Both the position numbers and the translations under genes were made by a program. DNA of 64,000 nucleotides, from the NCBI GenBank assembly GCA_020137815.1, contig CM035359.1, positions 4,498,032 to 4,562,031 on the forward strand, written 5' to 3'. The notes under the pieces are model-generated. The model saw only the letters and a program-made list of their open reading frames with translations, was not told where the DNA came from and did not search any database. Positions within the stretch are counted from its first letter, which is position 1. Every line of letters starts with the position of its first letter. The stretch is from Hormiphora californensis. Its lineage: Eukaryota > Ctenophora > Tentaculata > Cydippida > Pleurobrachiidae. Below are positions 29,694 to 39,812 of this stretch, one piece after another.

Positions 29694-32600
29694 TCAGTAT
29701 GCAAAATGTTGTTGGATTGCTCTGGTGAGGAAGCAAGCCCCGCATGCACTGAACAACTGCACCCCCAGGAATCCTGCTAGGACGCCACCGAGAAGGCTGA
29801 TATTACTGTTTAGGTAGTCGAATATCACAGCAGCACAACCCTGTATGGATAGAATTGGTGTAATTGGTGTAATTAGTTGATTATTTAATTATTTGATTAT
29901 TTAATTAGTTAATTAGTTGATTAGTTGATTAGTTAATTAGTAAATAATAGTCATTTAGTTAATTTAGAATTACAATCGGACCCCGATTTAACGGGATACT
30001 CAGGGAAAGAGGTTTGCCCGTTAAATCGGGGTGCCTGGTATATCGGGGTGAAATACTGCCAATTTCCTATATCGGGGGAAGTTTATCCTCCCGGTAAATC
30101 GGGGTTCTGGTAAATCGTTCCCCGGTAAATCGGGGTTCAACTGTAGTTGGTTTTGGTGCTGTTTCCCGGACACATACCTCTTGAAATACAAGGCTTGAAT
30201 TGTAAGCCTTGTATCCGCAATCATCCTTTTCTTCAATGCAACAAGAATCAGGGACATCGTACCCCGTGTTGCCCTATAGTAGGATCAGGGGTAGTGAGAT
30301 CGTTACGATAATGAAGAGAGAGAGAGAGAGATTGTTACTTTAACTAACAGTGAGATAGAGAGATTGTTACTTTAACTAACAGTGAGATAGAGAGATTGTT
30401 ACTTTAACTAACAGTGAGATAGAGAGATTGTTACTTTAACTAACAGTGAGAGAGTCCCTGATCCTTACCTTAGTAGCCAACCAGAGTGGTGCTAGTATAT
30501 TCTCCTTACTCCAATCAAGCGTACCATTGTTAACACCACAACACTCAAACTGAGAGGGGGGATTGGAGTAGAGATTGTTGAGGGGGGGGGGTGAATTGAA
30601 GTAGAGCTTGTTGAGTAAAACGTAGAGATTGGGATCACATGCCTGACTTAACGACCCTATCCCACCTTCGACCCTCTCCCACCGTGCCACGCGGCAAAGG
30701 AGGCTCGAATTCTAATTTCGTTGGGAATTCTCATTTTGTTAGGATGGAAATGTGACTGAAAATAAACTATTAGTAAGTTACTAACCGCCTGCTGAATAAA
30801 ATCAATGGGATCGGTGGCATTGATGGTGTTGTTAACTCCACCGTACAAGTTCACTTTGTCTAGTAGAATCTCAGTTACCTCTATCTCAACCTGCAGAAAT
30901 AGATAGAATATTTTATGAAGGAGTAACTTACCGCTTGCTATCTGCATGGCCTTTTGCAAAAGGATCTAACAACCTCTTTTTTTACGTTGGTACTTTGTTC
31001 AGAAATGAGCTAATACTAAAATCGTCTCAAATTGTGTAAACATGTGGTTTTTAATCTTCTTTATTACTATCATGTTAATAGTATAATACTACTTACTTCT
31101 TATTACTATCATGTTAATAGTATTTAGTATCTACTCACTCGATCCTTACAAAAGCGGTGAAGTCTGGAGAAATTAAAACCCACATATTTAAATTGTAGAC
31201 CAATTATTTTGCACAGCTATTGTTCATTTCTCAAACAGTTTCAAAAAATCTTGGGCTCACTGAGAAGAAAAAGTCGAGACTTGAGATCATTTCATAAAGC
31301 TCTGATACTCGTCTGCAGTGTCTGATAAAGTTTAAATCTAATCTGGCCCTGTCGTTTTTTAGATTGAAATGGCAATATTCAGCGAAGGAGGATTCTCTAC
31401 CCGGAACCGACCGAATCAGGAAATACTGGTCCCTGATTGGCTGATAACCAGTCACGTGACCTAAATAACGTGTTCTGATTGGTTGTTTACTTGTTTCGGT
31501 CGGTTCATGCTCTCTACCCCTGATGTTTATGTGTTTTTCATCTTTCTTATACTCCCATGTATATCAGTCCCTCTCAACTGCCTGGTGTTGAGACACAACT
31601 ACCAGATCAGAGATCATCAATCGCTCGGAGCCTGTACCTCGTTTTGAGTGGGGTAGATTTAGTGGTATGTCCGTATATCTTACTACCCGTCGCTATCGGT
31701 CTTTGGGTACCCAAAAAATGTCCTATTGCAGATAACCAAACATGTGCGGAACCTTACTACAATACCACGAGAAACACAAATAGCATTGGGTGTGCAACAT
31801 TTTCAAGTGGACACTACATTTGCTTAGTCTTGCCAATGGTAATCACATCCTTCCTTACGACAGTTCGATACTTTCAAATTAAATACCCTCTTCGCTATAT
31901 CTCACAAAGGAAAGTTTTGGCAACATTGTCTCTTGTCCTTGTGATTTATGCTATTACCGTTCTTGTAGCATTTCATCTCTTGAGAGAGAGTAATCTTGTT
32001 TACTACGTCTTGCTGCAAAGGTGCACTATGGTGGACGAACCAGCTGATGTGAAGATTTTGCTACTAATTGCATATATTATCATTTTAACATTTCAAGGAA
32101 CTGGTATTGCATTCACAACGTTAACTTTGGACAAGTTATACCAGCTATACAGGCATCCAATGCAGGGGAGTGGAGAAGGAAGGGCCCGATCTAAGATAGG
32201 AGGAGTAGTAAAAGTGCTTATACTGAATTTGGGTAGCATTCTACAGTTCCTTTCCATGGTCATAAATACAACCATTAATGACGATTGGAATCCAGATCTC
32301 GTGACATCGAAATATCCTCTCTCTCATTTCATAGTTTCTATTGTATTTCCAGCACTATCTTCGCTTACCAACCCATTGGTATATCTGTCATTCGGCCCAG
32401 TTTGGGGTAGCTCCGACTCCTAACTCCCTAACAACACCCTAACAATTCCCATGATAACTCCCTAACAACACCCTAACAATTCCCATGATAACTCCCTAAC
32501 AACACCCTAACAATTCCCATGATAACTCCCTAACAACACCCTAACAATTCCCATGATAACTCCCTAACAACACCCCAACAATTTCCATGATAACAACACC

Positions 32601-35475
32601 CTAACAATATCCGACTTCGTGCAATTTCTCTCGTTACGCCATTCTGAACCCTCACCCAGTTTGGTCCGTGTGGTTCAGTTTTCATGACATTATATATGTT
32701 TAATTGCGGCCACTATCCACCGTGGTAGTTTTGATTGGTATTGATTGGTATTGATTGGTATGACAAGGAACATATACTACTAGTTACGCGACGAGAAACG
32801 AACTATAAATGAACTTATTGCATGGATACGAAGTATAAGTATATGTCATTATAGAACAAAATATATGTGTTGCTGATTGATATAAGGAGCACTACAATAA
32901 CAAGTTTCACTAATCGTGTTCGATGCGGCCTATTTTTGGGCAAGTGATCCTCCAGACAGTCACAAACAAGCAACCATGCCATTCAACCATCAGATATCGG
33001 TTTCATAGCAGCTATTATAGTATTTTATTTTCAGGATGTACCTTATTTCTGTTGGTGAGCCAGACTAGAATGGCTATTACTTGAGCAAATATAGCTGCCA
33101 ATACGAATATGGAATACTGAAAGAGGGGGGGTATGTTAGTAATCGGCTCTCAGTGTATACTGTATAGTGTATAGTATACACTGTATACACGTGCAAAAGT
33201 AGACTTATACATATGATACAACTTTGGCAACCAAGCGAATAATTGTGTACAGATAGTAGACTAGCTGCAGCTGCAGCGTACTGAGCTTTGTGAAGCTAGT
33301 AACAAAAGAAGGCGTAACTTTTTATTGTCTGGTGCTTGCAGTACAACTCTGTCCCCTGCTGCACCCACACATGCCGGGTTGCGGAATGCGGACTTTTATA
33401 AACTATTAGTAACGAAATTGCCCTCGTAGAGGCATATCGTGGTAGTAAGACACATTTTAGCGTAAGTTAGGATAAATTTCGTTACCAATAGATCAGACTA
33501 CCGGTCCACCAGCCACGCACATAAGGGGAGTTGTATTTGTTTCACCTACCATTATTAGAAAAAGAGGACTGGATTTGTTTCACCTACCATTATTAGAAAA
33601 AGAGGACTGGATTTGTTGGCCCCGCAACACCCACAACCACCGACCAGTGTCAGAGCAATACCAATTCCAATAATCGCCCAGCTCACTGATAACGTGCTGC
33701 CTGTAAATTGGGTAAAAAGATGGGTAAAAAGATAGGAATGGTAAAACAAAAAGGGTGCGATTAAATGAGCAAGGTACTCAATTACCGATCTCTACGCATG
33801 AAAGGTGGGGGCAATTTTTAAATCTCTTACTCAGTAAATATGGCCTGGTTGGTATATAAAATGCGATTTCTCAAAAATTTAAATTGAAAGTTCGCTTTTG
33901 ATTTATATTAGTACACGTAGTATAAAATCAAAAGTAAGTACAGTCGGACCCCGATTTAACGGCCCCCGATTTAGCGGCACCCCGATTTAACGGCAGGATA
34001 AATTTCCCCCAAAAATTTTTTGAAAATTTTTAAAAAATTTGAAAATTTTTTGAAAATTTTTCAAAGGTGTTTCAACCACGTCCGAATCGTGTTTCGAATC
34101 GGTGCATCTTATTGCATGTCTTGCCGGTAATTAGACGGTTCGAAACGAACAGATATGTGATCCCCATGAGGCCCATCGAATCGCAATTTTGACGCTTGTT
34201 AAACTGGCCCCATGGGGATCACGTATCGGTTCGTTTCGAACCGTCTAATTAGCGACAGGACGTGCGATAAGATGCACTGATTCGAAACACGATTCGGACG
34301 TGGTTGATATATCTTTGAAAAATTTTCATAACTCTTTTTTGCAAAATTTTACAGAATGATTGTCAATGCTTTGATCGGTGCTCCCCATGAATTTTCAGAG
34401 AAAAAGATATTTTGAAATTCGAATTCTTCCTCACCCCGCTTAAAGTGCCCCGATTCGGCATAGTATCACGTGTCCGTTCGTTTCGAACCGTCTAATTAGC
34501 AGCAAGACATGCGATAAGATGCACTGATTCGATCAACGATTCGGACATGGTTGATATAAATTTACACGTACCTTAGAAAAATTTTTTAAATTTTTTTAAA
34601 AACTATTTTCTTTTTCTAATCAGAAATGATCATGTAATCAATACATGGACATTGCATTTACTTAGAGGTGTTTTAGTATAGTATTTTGGACAAAAAAGGG
34701 TTTTATGGGCCAAATATGCTTTACCCCGATTTAACGGACACCCCGATTTAACGGACAAAACCCTTTCCCCCGAGGGTGCCGTTAAATCGGGGTCCGACTG
34801 TACATACTTACCGAGAAAATCCTTGTAATCGGAGGAACTGAGTTCAAAGTAGAAACCAAGGCAGATCAGGCCAAAACCTGAAAACTGGAGAACTCTCAAT
34901 AAAAGTTAAATATGGAGTAAAATACAGAATTTAACTTTACTATTGATTCATGTTAGTGCTGTATTTCCATGCCTCGAAGAAATTGAGGAATACTAGACGA
35001 GATCCTTAGAGCTAAACTGCCTGATATAGCAACAATATGCTGGGACTGAAAAGCGGCATGGGGTGAGAATAGAGTCTAATGGGGAATGGCGGAAGGAGAG
35101 GAAGGGGGTGAGAATGGAGTATAATGGGGGGGGGGGGGGGGAAGGGAGAGGAAGGGGGTGAGAATAGAGTCTAATGGGGAATGGCGGAAGGAGAGGAAGG
35201 GGGTGGGAATAGAATATAATGGGGGGGGGGGGAAGGAGAGGAAGGGGGTGAGAATAGAGTCTAATAGGGGGGTAGGGTGTGGTTGTATGGGCGGTGGGGG
35301 AGGAGTCAAGTGGTCCACTCACCGATACGGCAAGATTAAGAAGGAACAGAGTCCACTTGATACACGCCTCCCCCAGATCCATGTGCCTTCCTACAATCTT
35401 TGCAGGCTGTTTGTTGACCCCCGTGAAATTTGGGGCTGCCTCCTGGATCAGCTCTAGCCCGTCCTGGAACCTCAT
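29694..35475 (-). CDS. Tetraspanin TSP3 (8 exons, complete)
   Basis: Exons: 35475-35323, 34884-34812, 33700-33588, 33116-33042, 30890-30786, 30549-30469, 30273-30178, 29840-29694. All have GT/AG ends and the phases close (0,1,0,0,0,0,0). Predicted 280 residues. TM1 is split by intron 1 (GEACIKWTLFLLNLAVS, then FSGFGLICLGFYFEL). CCG of TM2 is at 100-102 and exon 4 is TM3. The large loop has CCG at 176-178, PDSCC at 208-212, C219 and C234. TM4 is in the last exon. Compared with TSP2, the loop exon is split by one extra phase-0 intron. Intron 4 (30891-33041) holds a GPCR pseudogene on the other strand and intron 2 holds an 860-bp pogo-like element. The exon 3 donor is tandemly duplicated. Confidence 0.95.
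29973..30143. mobile_element. Pogo-like MITE in TSP3 intron 7, diverged
   Basis: Left end CAATCGGACCCCGATTTAAC after TA; right end GGGGTTCAACTG before TA. The interior has repeated TAAATCGGGGT words. Confidence 0.8.
30312..30450. repeat. Tandem repeat in TSP3 intron 6, about 32-bp unit
   Basis: Four copies of GAGAGATTGTTACTTTAACT plus AACAGTGAGATA. Related to the repeat at 1527-1640. Confidence 0.9.
31369..32422 (+). pseudogene. Rhodopsin-type GPCR, interrupted by a MITE and frameshifted
   Basis: Nested in TSP3 intron 4, opposite strand. The coding sequence opens at ATG 31369 (MAIFSEGGFST), is cut after codon 11 by a MITE at 31402-31510, and resumes at 31519 (PDVYVFFIFLILPCISVPL = TM1). Near 31615 the frame must shift by one base to continue into TM2 (SLYLVLSGVDLVVCPYILL). 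TM3 ends TVRYFQIKYPL, in the position of the DRY motif, and TM7 has NPLVYLSF (NPxxY-like). The N-terminus aligns with the receptor at 59136-60180 (MALFGDGY...). The C-terminal tail is cut short and runs into a minisatellite. Two lesions suggest a dead gene, although the single-base shift could be a sequencing error. Translation from ATG 31507 inside the MITE end is possible in principle but would still meet the frameshift. Confidence 0.82.
31402..31510. mobile_element. hAT MITE, family CAGGAACCGACCG, copy 3, inside the GPCR coding region
   Basis: About 109 bp. The ends are slightly eroded (CGGAACCGACC at the left, GGTCGGTTCATGC at the right). Target duplication TCTCTACC (31394-31401 and 31511-31518). 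Core CCAAT and GTCACGTGAC retained. Confidence 0.88.
32420..32605. repeat. Minisatellite, 34-bp unit
   Basis: About five copies of TAACTCCCTAACAACACC followed by CTAACAATTCCCATGA, beginning at the stop codon of the GPCR pseudogene. Confidence 0.9.
33541..33616. repeat. 38-bp tandem duplication across the TSP3 exon 3 donor
   Basis: TTCACCTACCATTATTAGAA and the following AAAGAGGACTGGATTTGT occur twice. Each copy carries the end of exon 3 and its GTAGGT donor (reverse strand). Only the donor at 33587-33586 preserves frame; use of the other adds 38 nt and shifts it. Confidence 0.9.
33941..34800. mobile_element. Pogo-like element, long form (860 bp), in TSP3 intron 2
   Basis: CAGTCGGACCCCGATTTA to TAAATCGGGGTCCGACTG, flanked by TA. 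The interior holds inverted segments such as TCCGAATCGTGTTTCGAATC and ACGGTTCGAAACGAAC. No transposase frame. It matches, in reverse orientation, the split copy at 36567-39681. Confidence 0.92.
35060..35275. repeat. Minisatellite in TSP3 intron 1
   Basis: About four copies of a 45-60-bp unit with GAGAGGAAGGGGGTGAGAAT and AGAGTCTAATGGGG, with G-runs. Long reverse frames here are artefacts. Confidence 0.85.
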
Positions 35476-36069
35476 CTTGTTTGGTCCTAACTCCTTATCT
35501 TGTGCCCTTATTTGGTCTTAACTCCTTATCTTGTGCCCTTATTTGGTCTTAACTCCTAATATTACTTCCTTATATGGTGTACTGACAAGGGAAGGAGCTG
35601 GAGTAACCCGTTCTCATTATGATATTATGTGATCTAATAAACTGTATGGAACTGTAAAACTAAAAGCGAGAATAGCAATAAAACTCGACAAATTCAAAAA
35701 AATTGGGAGCTAATTGTTGTGTTCTAACCCTCTGTAGACAGTCTGGCAGCGCCAGACCCCAATTTGATTCTCAATCGCGACAGTGCGCTCAGATGGGGTC
35801 GGCGGCGCCAGACAGCATATGGAACAGAGAACAAGGCAAGGAGCTAAAAAGTTATGGAAAAAGCTCCGTCTCAAAAAGTAACAGTACACCCTGAACCAAC
35901 ATTGAAAAGCTGGTTTGTTATGTTCTAACAATCTAACCCTTTACGTTGCAGGGCGCAGAGGGTCGAACAAGACAAGAACCATGGTTTAGTTGCAAAGACA
36001 ACACGATGACGCAAGTAAGAGAGGGGTGGTACACAACAACACAGAGATCTCAAGATTTGCGCAGACACA
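35476..36069. other. 5' flank of TSP3
   Basis: Tandem CTTATCTTGTGCCCTTATTTGGTCTTAACTC copies at about 35492-35550, a GGCGCC-type MITE at 35732-35815, and a short dispersed element at about 35908-35985. No gene seen. Confidence 0.5.
35732..35815. mobile_element. GGCGCC-type MITE
   Basis: CTGTAGACAGTCTGGCAGCG at the left and GGCGGCGCCAGACAG at the right, with TTTGATTCTCAATCGCGAC and GCGCTCAGATGGGG inside, in the opposite orientation to the copy at 26301. Confidence 0.7.
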
Positions 36070-36120
36070 GTCGTTTCCTTGAAGAGAGAGGGAGAGCGAG
36101 AGAGAGAGGGAGAGAGGGAA

Positions 36121-36192
<72 letters not shown>

Positions 36193-36450
36193 GCGCGAGA
36201 GAGAGAGCAGCGAGAGATAGAGAGAGGAGGAGAGATGAGAGATAGAGAGAGAGAGAGTAGTAGATAGCGATCGTACGGAGAGAGCAGAGTCGAGAGAGAG
36301 ATCGAGGAGATGAGACTAGACTCTTCCTCTCTCGCCTCTCCGCTCCTCTCTCCTATCGATGAGAGAGAGAGAGATCAGATGGAGAGCGAGCGAGAAAGGG
36401 ATAGAGGGAGATACACAGAGAGAAGAGGAGCGCTCGTGCCTGGAGACTTG
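36070..36450. repeat. (GA)n microsatellite and GA-rich DNA
   Basis: Pure GA at about 36125-36188, then irregular GA-rich sequence. Confidence 0.95.
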
Positions 36451-36566
36451 TGGTGGGAGGGAGATGTTAGTTACACAAATTGAGTGTACTATCAATTTAA
36501 CTAGTTTATACTTTCTCGCTGAGTGTACTCAATATATTTTACTAGTTTTTAATTTTTTTGTTATTA

Positions 36567-39500
36567 CAGTCGGACCCCGATTTAACGGCACCCTCGGGGG
36601 AAAGGGTTTTGTCCGTTAAATCGGGGTGTCCGTTAAATCGGGGTAAAGCATATTTGGCCCATAAAACCCTTTTTTGTCCAAAATACTATACTAAAACACC
36701 TCTAACCCTTTGACGGCGACAGAGCATATATGCTACAGTCTATTCTAGGCGGCCTGGAAGTCCTTATGTTTTATCTAGGTGGCCCATATTTTGTCACAAG
36801 CTAGTTTTAGGGATTATGAACCTAAAACCACGTCCAGATCAGCTCAGAAAATCAAGAAAAAAATTTTATAGCCCTTCTAAGGAGGCTAATTTCGGCCTTT
36901 TTTTAAAACCATTTCTCATTTTTTTGTTTTTTGGGGGCACAACTAATCCTTTGAAGGAATAAAAGTGCTCGACATAACCGACCGAATGCAAAAAGCCGCA
37001 TCAAAAAATATTGAAAATTGAATGAGTTATTAACATTTAAGGCGCCGTATCATATATGATACTATCGCCCGTAAGGGAATTCTAGTAACAAATCTAAATT
37101 GTACAAGTTTGTTGGTGCTATGGCATAAATTTATGCTTTCATGTGGTATGTAGCTACAAGTTCTACAATCGTGAACGGTTTTTACCAGGAAAAGAACCCA
37201 AATTAGAGATTTGTATCATATATGATACTATCGTCCTAAGGGTAAATTCTCCTAAAACATACATAATTCGGGCTAGAAAAGGAGCTAAGAGACAAATGGG
37301 GGCACTAAAATGTGTAGAATCATCGCATTAGTGGGGGTAGAGCACATAGTTAGGTCGCTATCTGGATCCCTAATTGGATAATTGGATAATTAGCTAATTA
37401 TCTGTCCCGCGCGTGCTAACTATTCATGAAACTTTGCTCTGGGAAGGAGTTATGAGACAAATGGGGGCACTAAAATGTGTAGAATCATCAAATTAGTGGG
37501 GGTAGAGCACATATTTAGATCGCTATCTGGATCCATAATTGAGATAATTGGATAATTAGCTAATTAGTTGCCTTGGAGCGCTAATAAATGAGACTAGGCG
37601 GAGTATACAAGACAAGTGAGGGCACTAAAATGTGGAAAATCATCGCCTTAGCGGGGGTAGAGCACATAGCTGAGTTTCTATTCCCACTCCTAATTGAGAT
37701 AATTGGATAATTAGCTAATTGACGGTTGCACACCGTCCACTTTTCACCAAATCCCGTGGTTTCTAGGTAATCCTGAGCTCTTTTGCTCAATCTAAGGATC
37801 TTTTGACAACCCCTAACCCCATGTGTATCACCTTTGACTCGTTTTACATAATAGTATAGCACTCGATACAACCCTAGACACTGCCTTCAGCTCTTTAGAA
37901 CCCTCTTGCTCCATCCTAGACCTCTCATACATCCAAGATCCAACTACAATCCTATAGAATTTTTATATCCTATTGCTCCTACAACACGTTCAACCTCTAA
38001 TATACTACAGTTTCCCATATTTATTGTTTGGACACACGGTTATAGGCGTTTAGGGATATTAGGGGATGTCAGAAGATCCTTAGATTGAGCAAAAGAGCTC
38101 AGGATTACCTAGAAACCACGGGATTTGGTGAAAAGTGGACGGTGTGCAACCGTCAATTAGCTAATTATCCAATTATCTCATTTAGGAGTTGGAATAGAAA
38201 CTCAGCTATGTGCTCTACCTCCACTAAGGCGATGATTTTACACATTTTAGTGCCCCTACTTGTCTTGGATACTCCGCAAAGTCTCATTTATTAGCGCTCC
38301 AGGGCAACTAATTAGCTAATTATCCAATTATCTCAATTATGGATCCAGATAGCGACCAAAATATGTGCTCTACCCCCACTAATGTAATGATTCTACACAT
38401 TTTAGTGCCCCCATTTGTCTCATAACTCCTTCCCAGAGCAAAGTTTCATGAATAATTAGCACGCGTGGGACAGATAATTAGCTAATTATCCAATTATCTC
38501 AATTAGGGATCCAGATAGCGACCTAAATATGTGCTCTACCCCCACTAATGCGATTCTACACATTTTAGTGCCCCCATTTGTCTCTTAGCTCCTTTTCTAT
38601 CCCGAATTATGTATGTTTTAGGAGAATTTACCCTTAGGACGATAGTATCATATATGATACAAATCTCTAATTTGGGTTCTTTTCCTGGTAAAAACCGTTC
38701 ACGATTGTAGAACTTGTAGCTACAAACCTCATGAAAGCATAAATTTATGCCATAACACCCACAAACTTGTACAATTCAGATTTGTTACTAGAATTCCCTT
38801 ACGGACGATAGTATCATATATGCTACAGTGGGCCCAGCAAAAACTACATGTCGGAATTACAAATTTCCTTTTCGAGGCGTTTTGTGTTGATAATATCTAC
38901 TTATAAACGAAAAATTAGACAATTCTATCGAGCCAATCCTTCTCGCCGTCAAAGGGCTAAGTAAATGCAATGTCCATGTATTGATTACATGATCATTTCT
39001 GATTAGAAAAAGAAAATAGTTTTTAAAAAAATTTAAAAAATTTTTCTAAGGTACGTGTAAATTTATATCAACCATGTCCGAATCGTTGATCGAATCAGTG
39101 CATCTTATCGCATGTCTTGCTGCTAATTAGACGGTTCGAAACGAACGGACACGTGATACTATGCCGAATCGGGGCACTTTAAGCGGGGTGAGGAAGAATT
39201 CGAATTTCAAAATATCTTTTTCTCTGAAAATTCATGGGGAGCACCGATCAAAGCATTGACAATCATTCTGTAAAATTTTGCAAAAAAGAGTTATGAAAAT
39301 TTTTCAAAGATATATCAACCACGTCCGAATCGTGTTTCGAATCAGTGCATCTTATCGCACGTCCTGTCGCTAATTAGACGGTTCGAAACGAACCGATACG
39401 TGATCCCCATGGGGCCAGTTTAACAAGCGTCAAAATTGCGATTCGATGGGCCTCATGGGGATCACATATCTGTTCGTTTCGAACCGTCTAATTACCGGCA

Positions 39501-39681
39501 AGACATGCAATAAGATGCACCGATTCGAAACACGATTCGGACGTGGTTGAAACACCTTTGAAAAATTTTCAAAAAATTTTCAAATTTTTTAAAAATTTTC
39601 AAAAAATTTTTGGGGGAAATTTATCCTGCCGTTAAATCGGGGTGCCGCTAAATCGGGGGCCGTTAAATCGGGGTCCGACTG
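36567..39681. mobile_element. Pogo-like element (long form) split by a nested piggyBac-like element
   Basis: CAGTCGGACCCCGATTTA to TAAATCGGGGTCCGACTG with flanking TA on both sides. Removing the nested element and one copy of its 4-bp duplication leaves 860 bp, the same length as the copy at 33941-34800, to which it is inverted. The order of insertion is therefore clear. Confidence 0.92.
36706..38956. mobile_element. PiggyBac-like non-autonomous element with a long internal inverted repeat
   Basis: 14-bp terminal inverted repeats CCCTTTGACGGCGA and complement, flanked by CTAA (36702-36705 and 38957-38960). The intact sister copy has a single CTAA at this position. CCCTTTG-type ends and a 4-bp duplication fit piggyBac, but the usual target is TTAA. 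Inside, arms 37047-37814 and 38062-38823 form a near-perfect inverted repeat of about 765 bp. Each arm holds three direct repeats of about 170 bp (GACAAATGGGGGCACTAAAA...GGATAATTAGCTAATTA). The palindrome TATCATATATGATA occurs twice in the left arm, once intact in the right arm, and once there with one base changed. No transposase. Confidence 0.85.
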
Positions 39682-39812
39682 TATTTAACTTACTCCATTA
39701 ATTAGTTTATTAATTAAATTTCTAACTCCATTAATTAGCTAATTAACTAATTGACTCCATTAATTGACTCCATTAATTAGTTAATTAACTAATTGACTCC
39801 AGTGCAGCAGCT

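Noticed and set aside
31507-31509. ATG in the MITE end as the native GPCR start
   Set aside because: The element can be removed cleanly with its target duplication, and the upstream ATG at 31369 then aligns with the other receptor; the later ATG is secondary.
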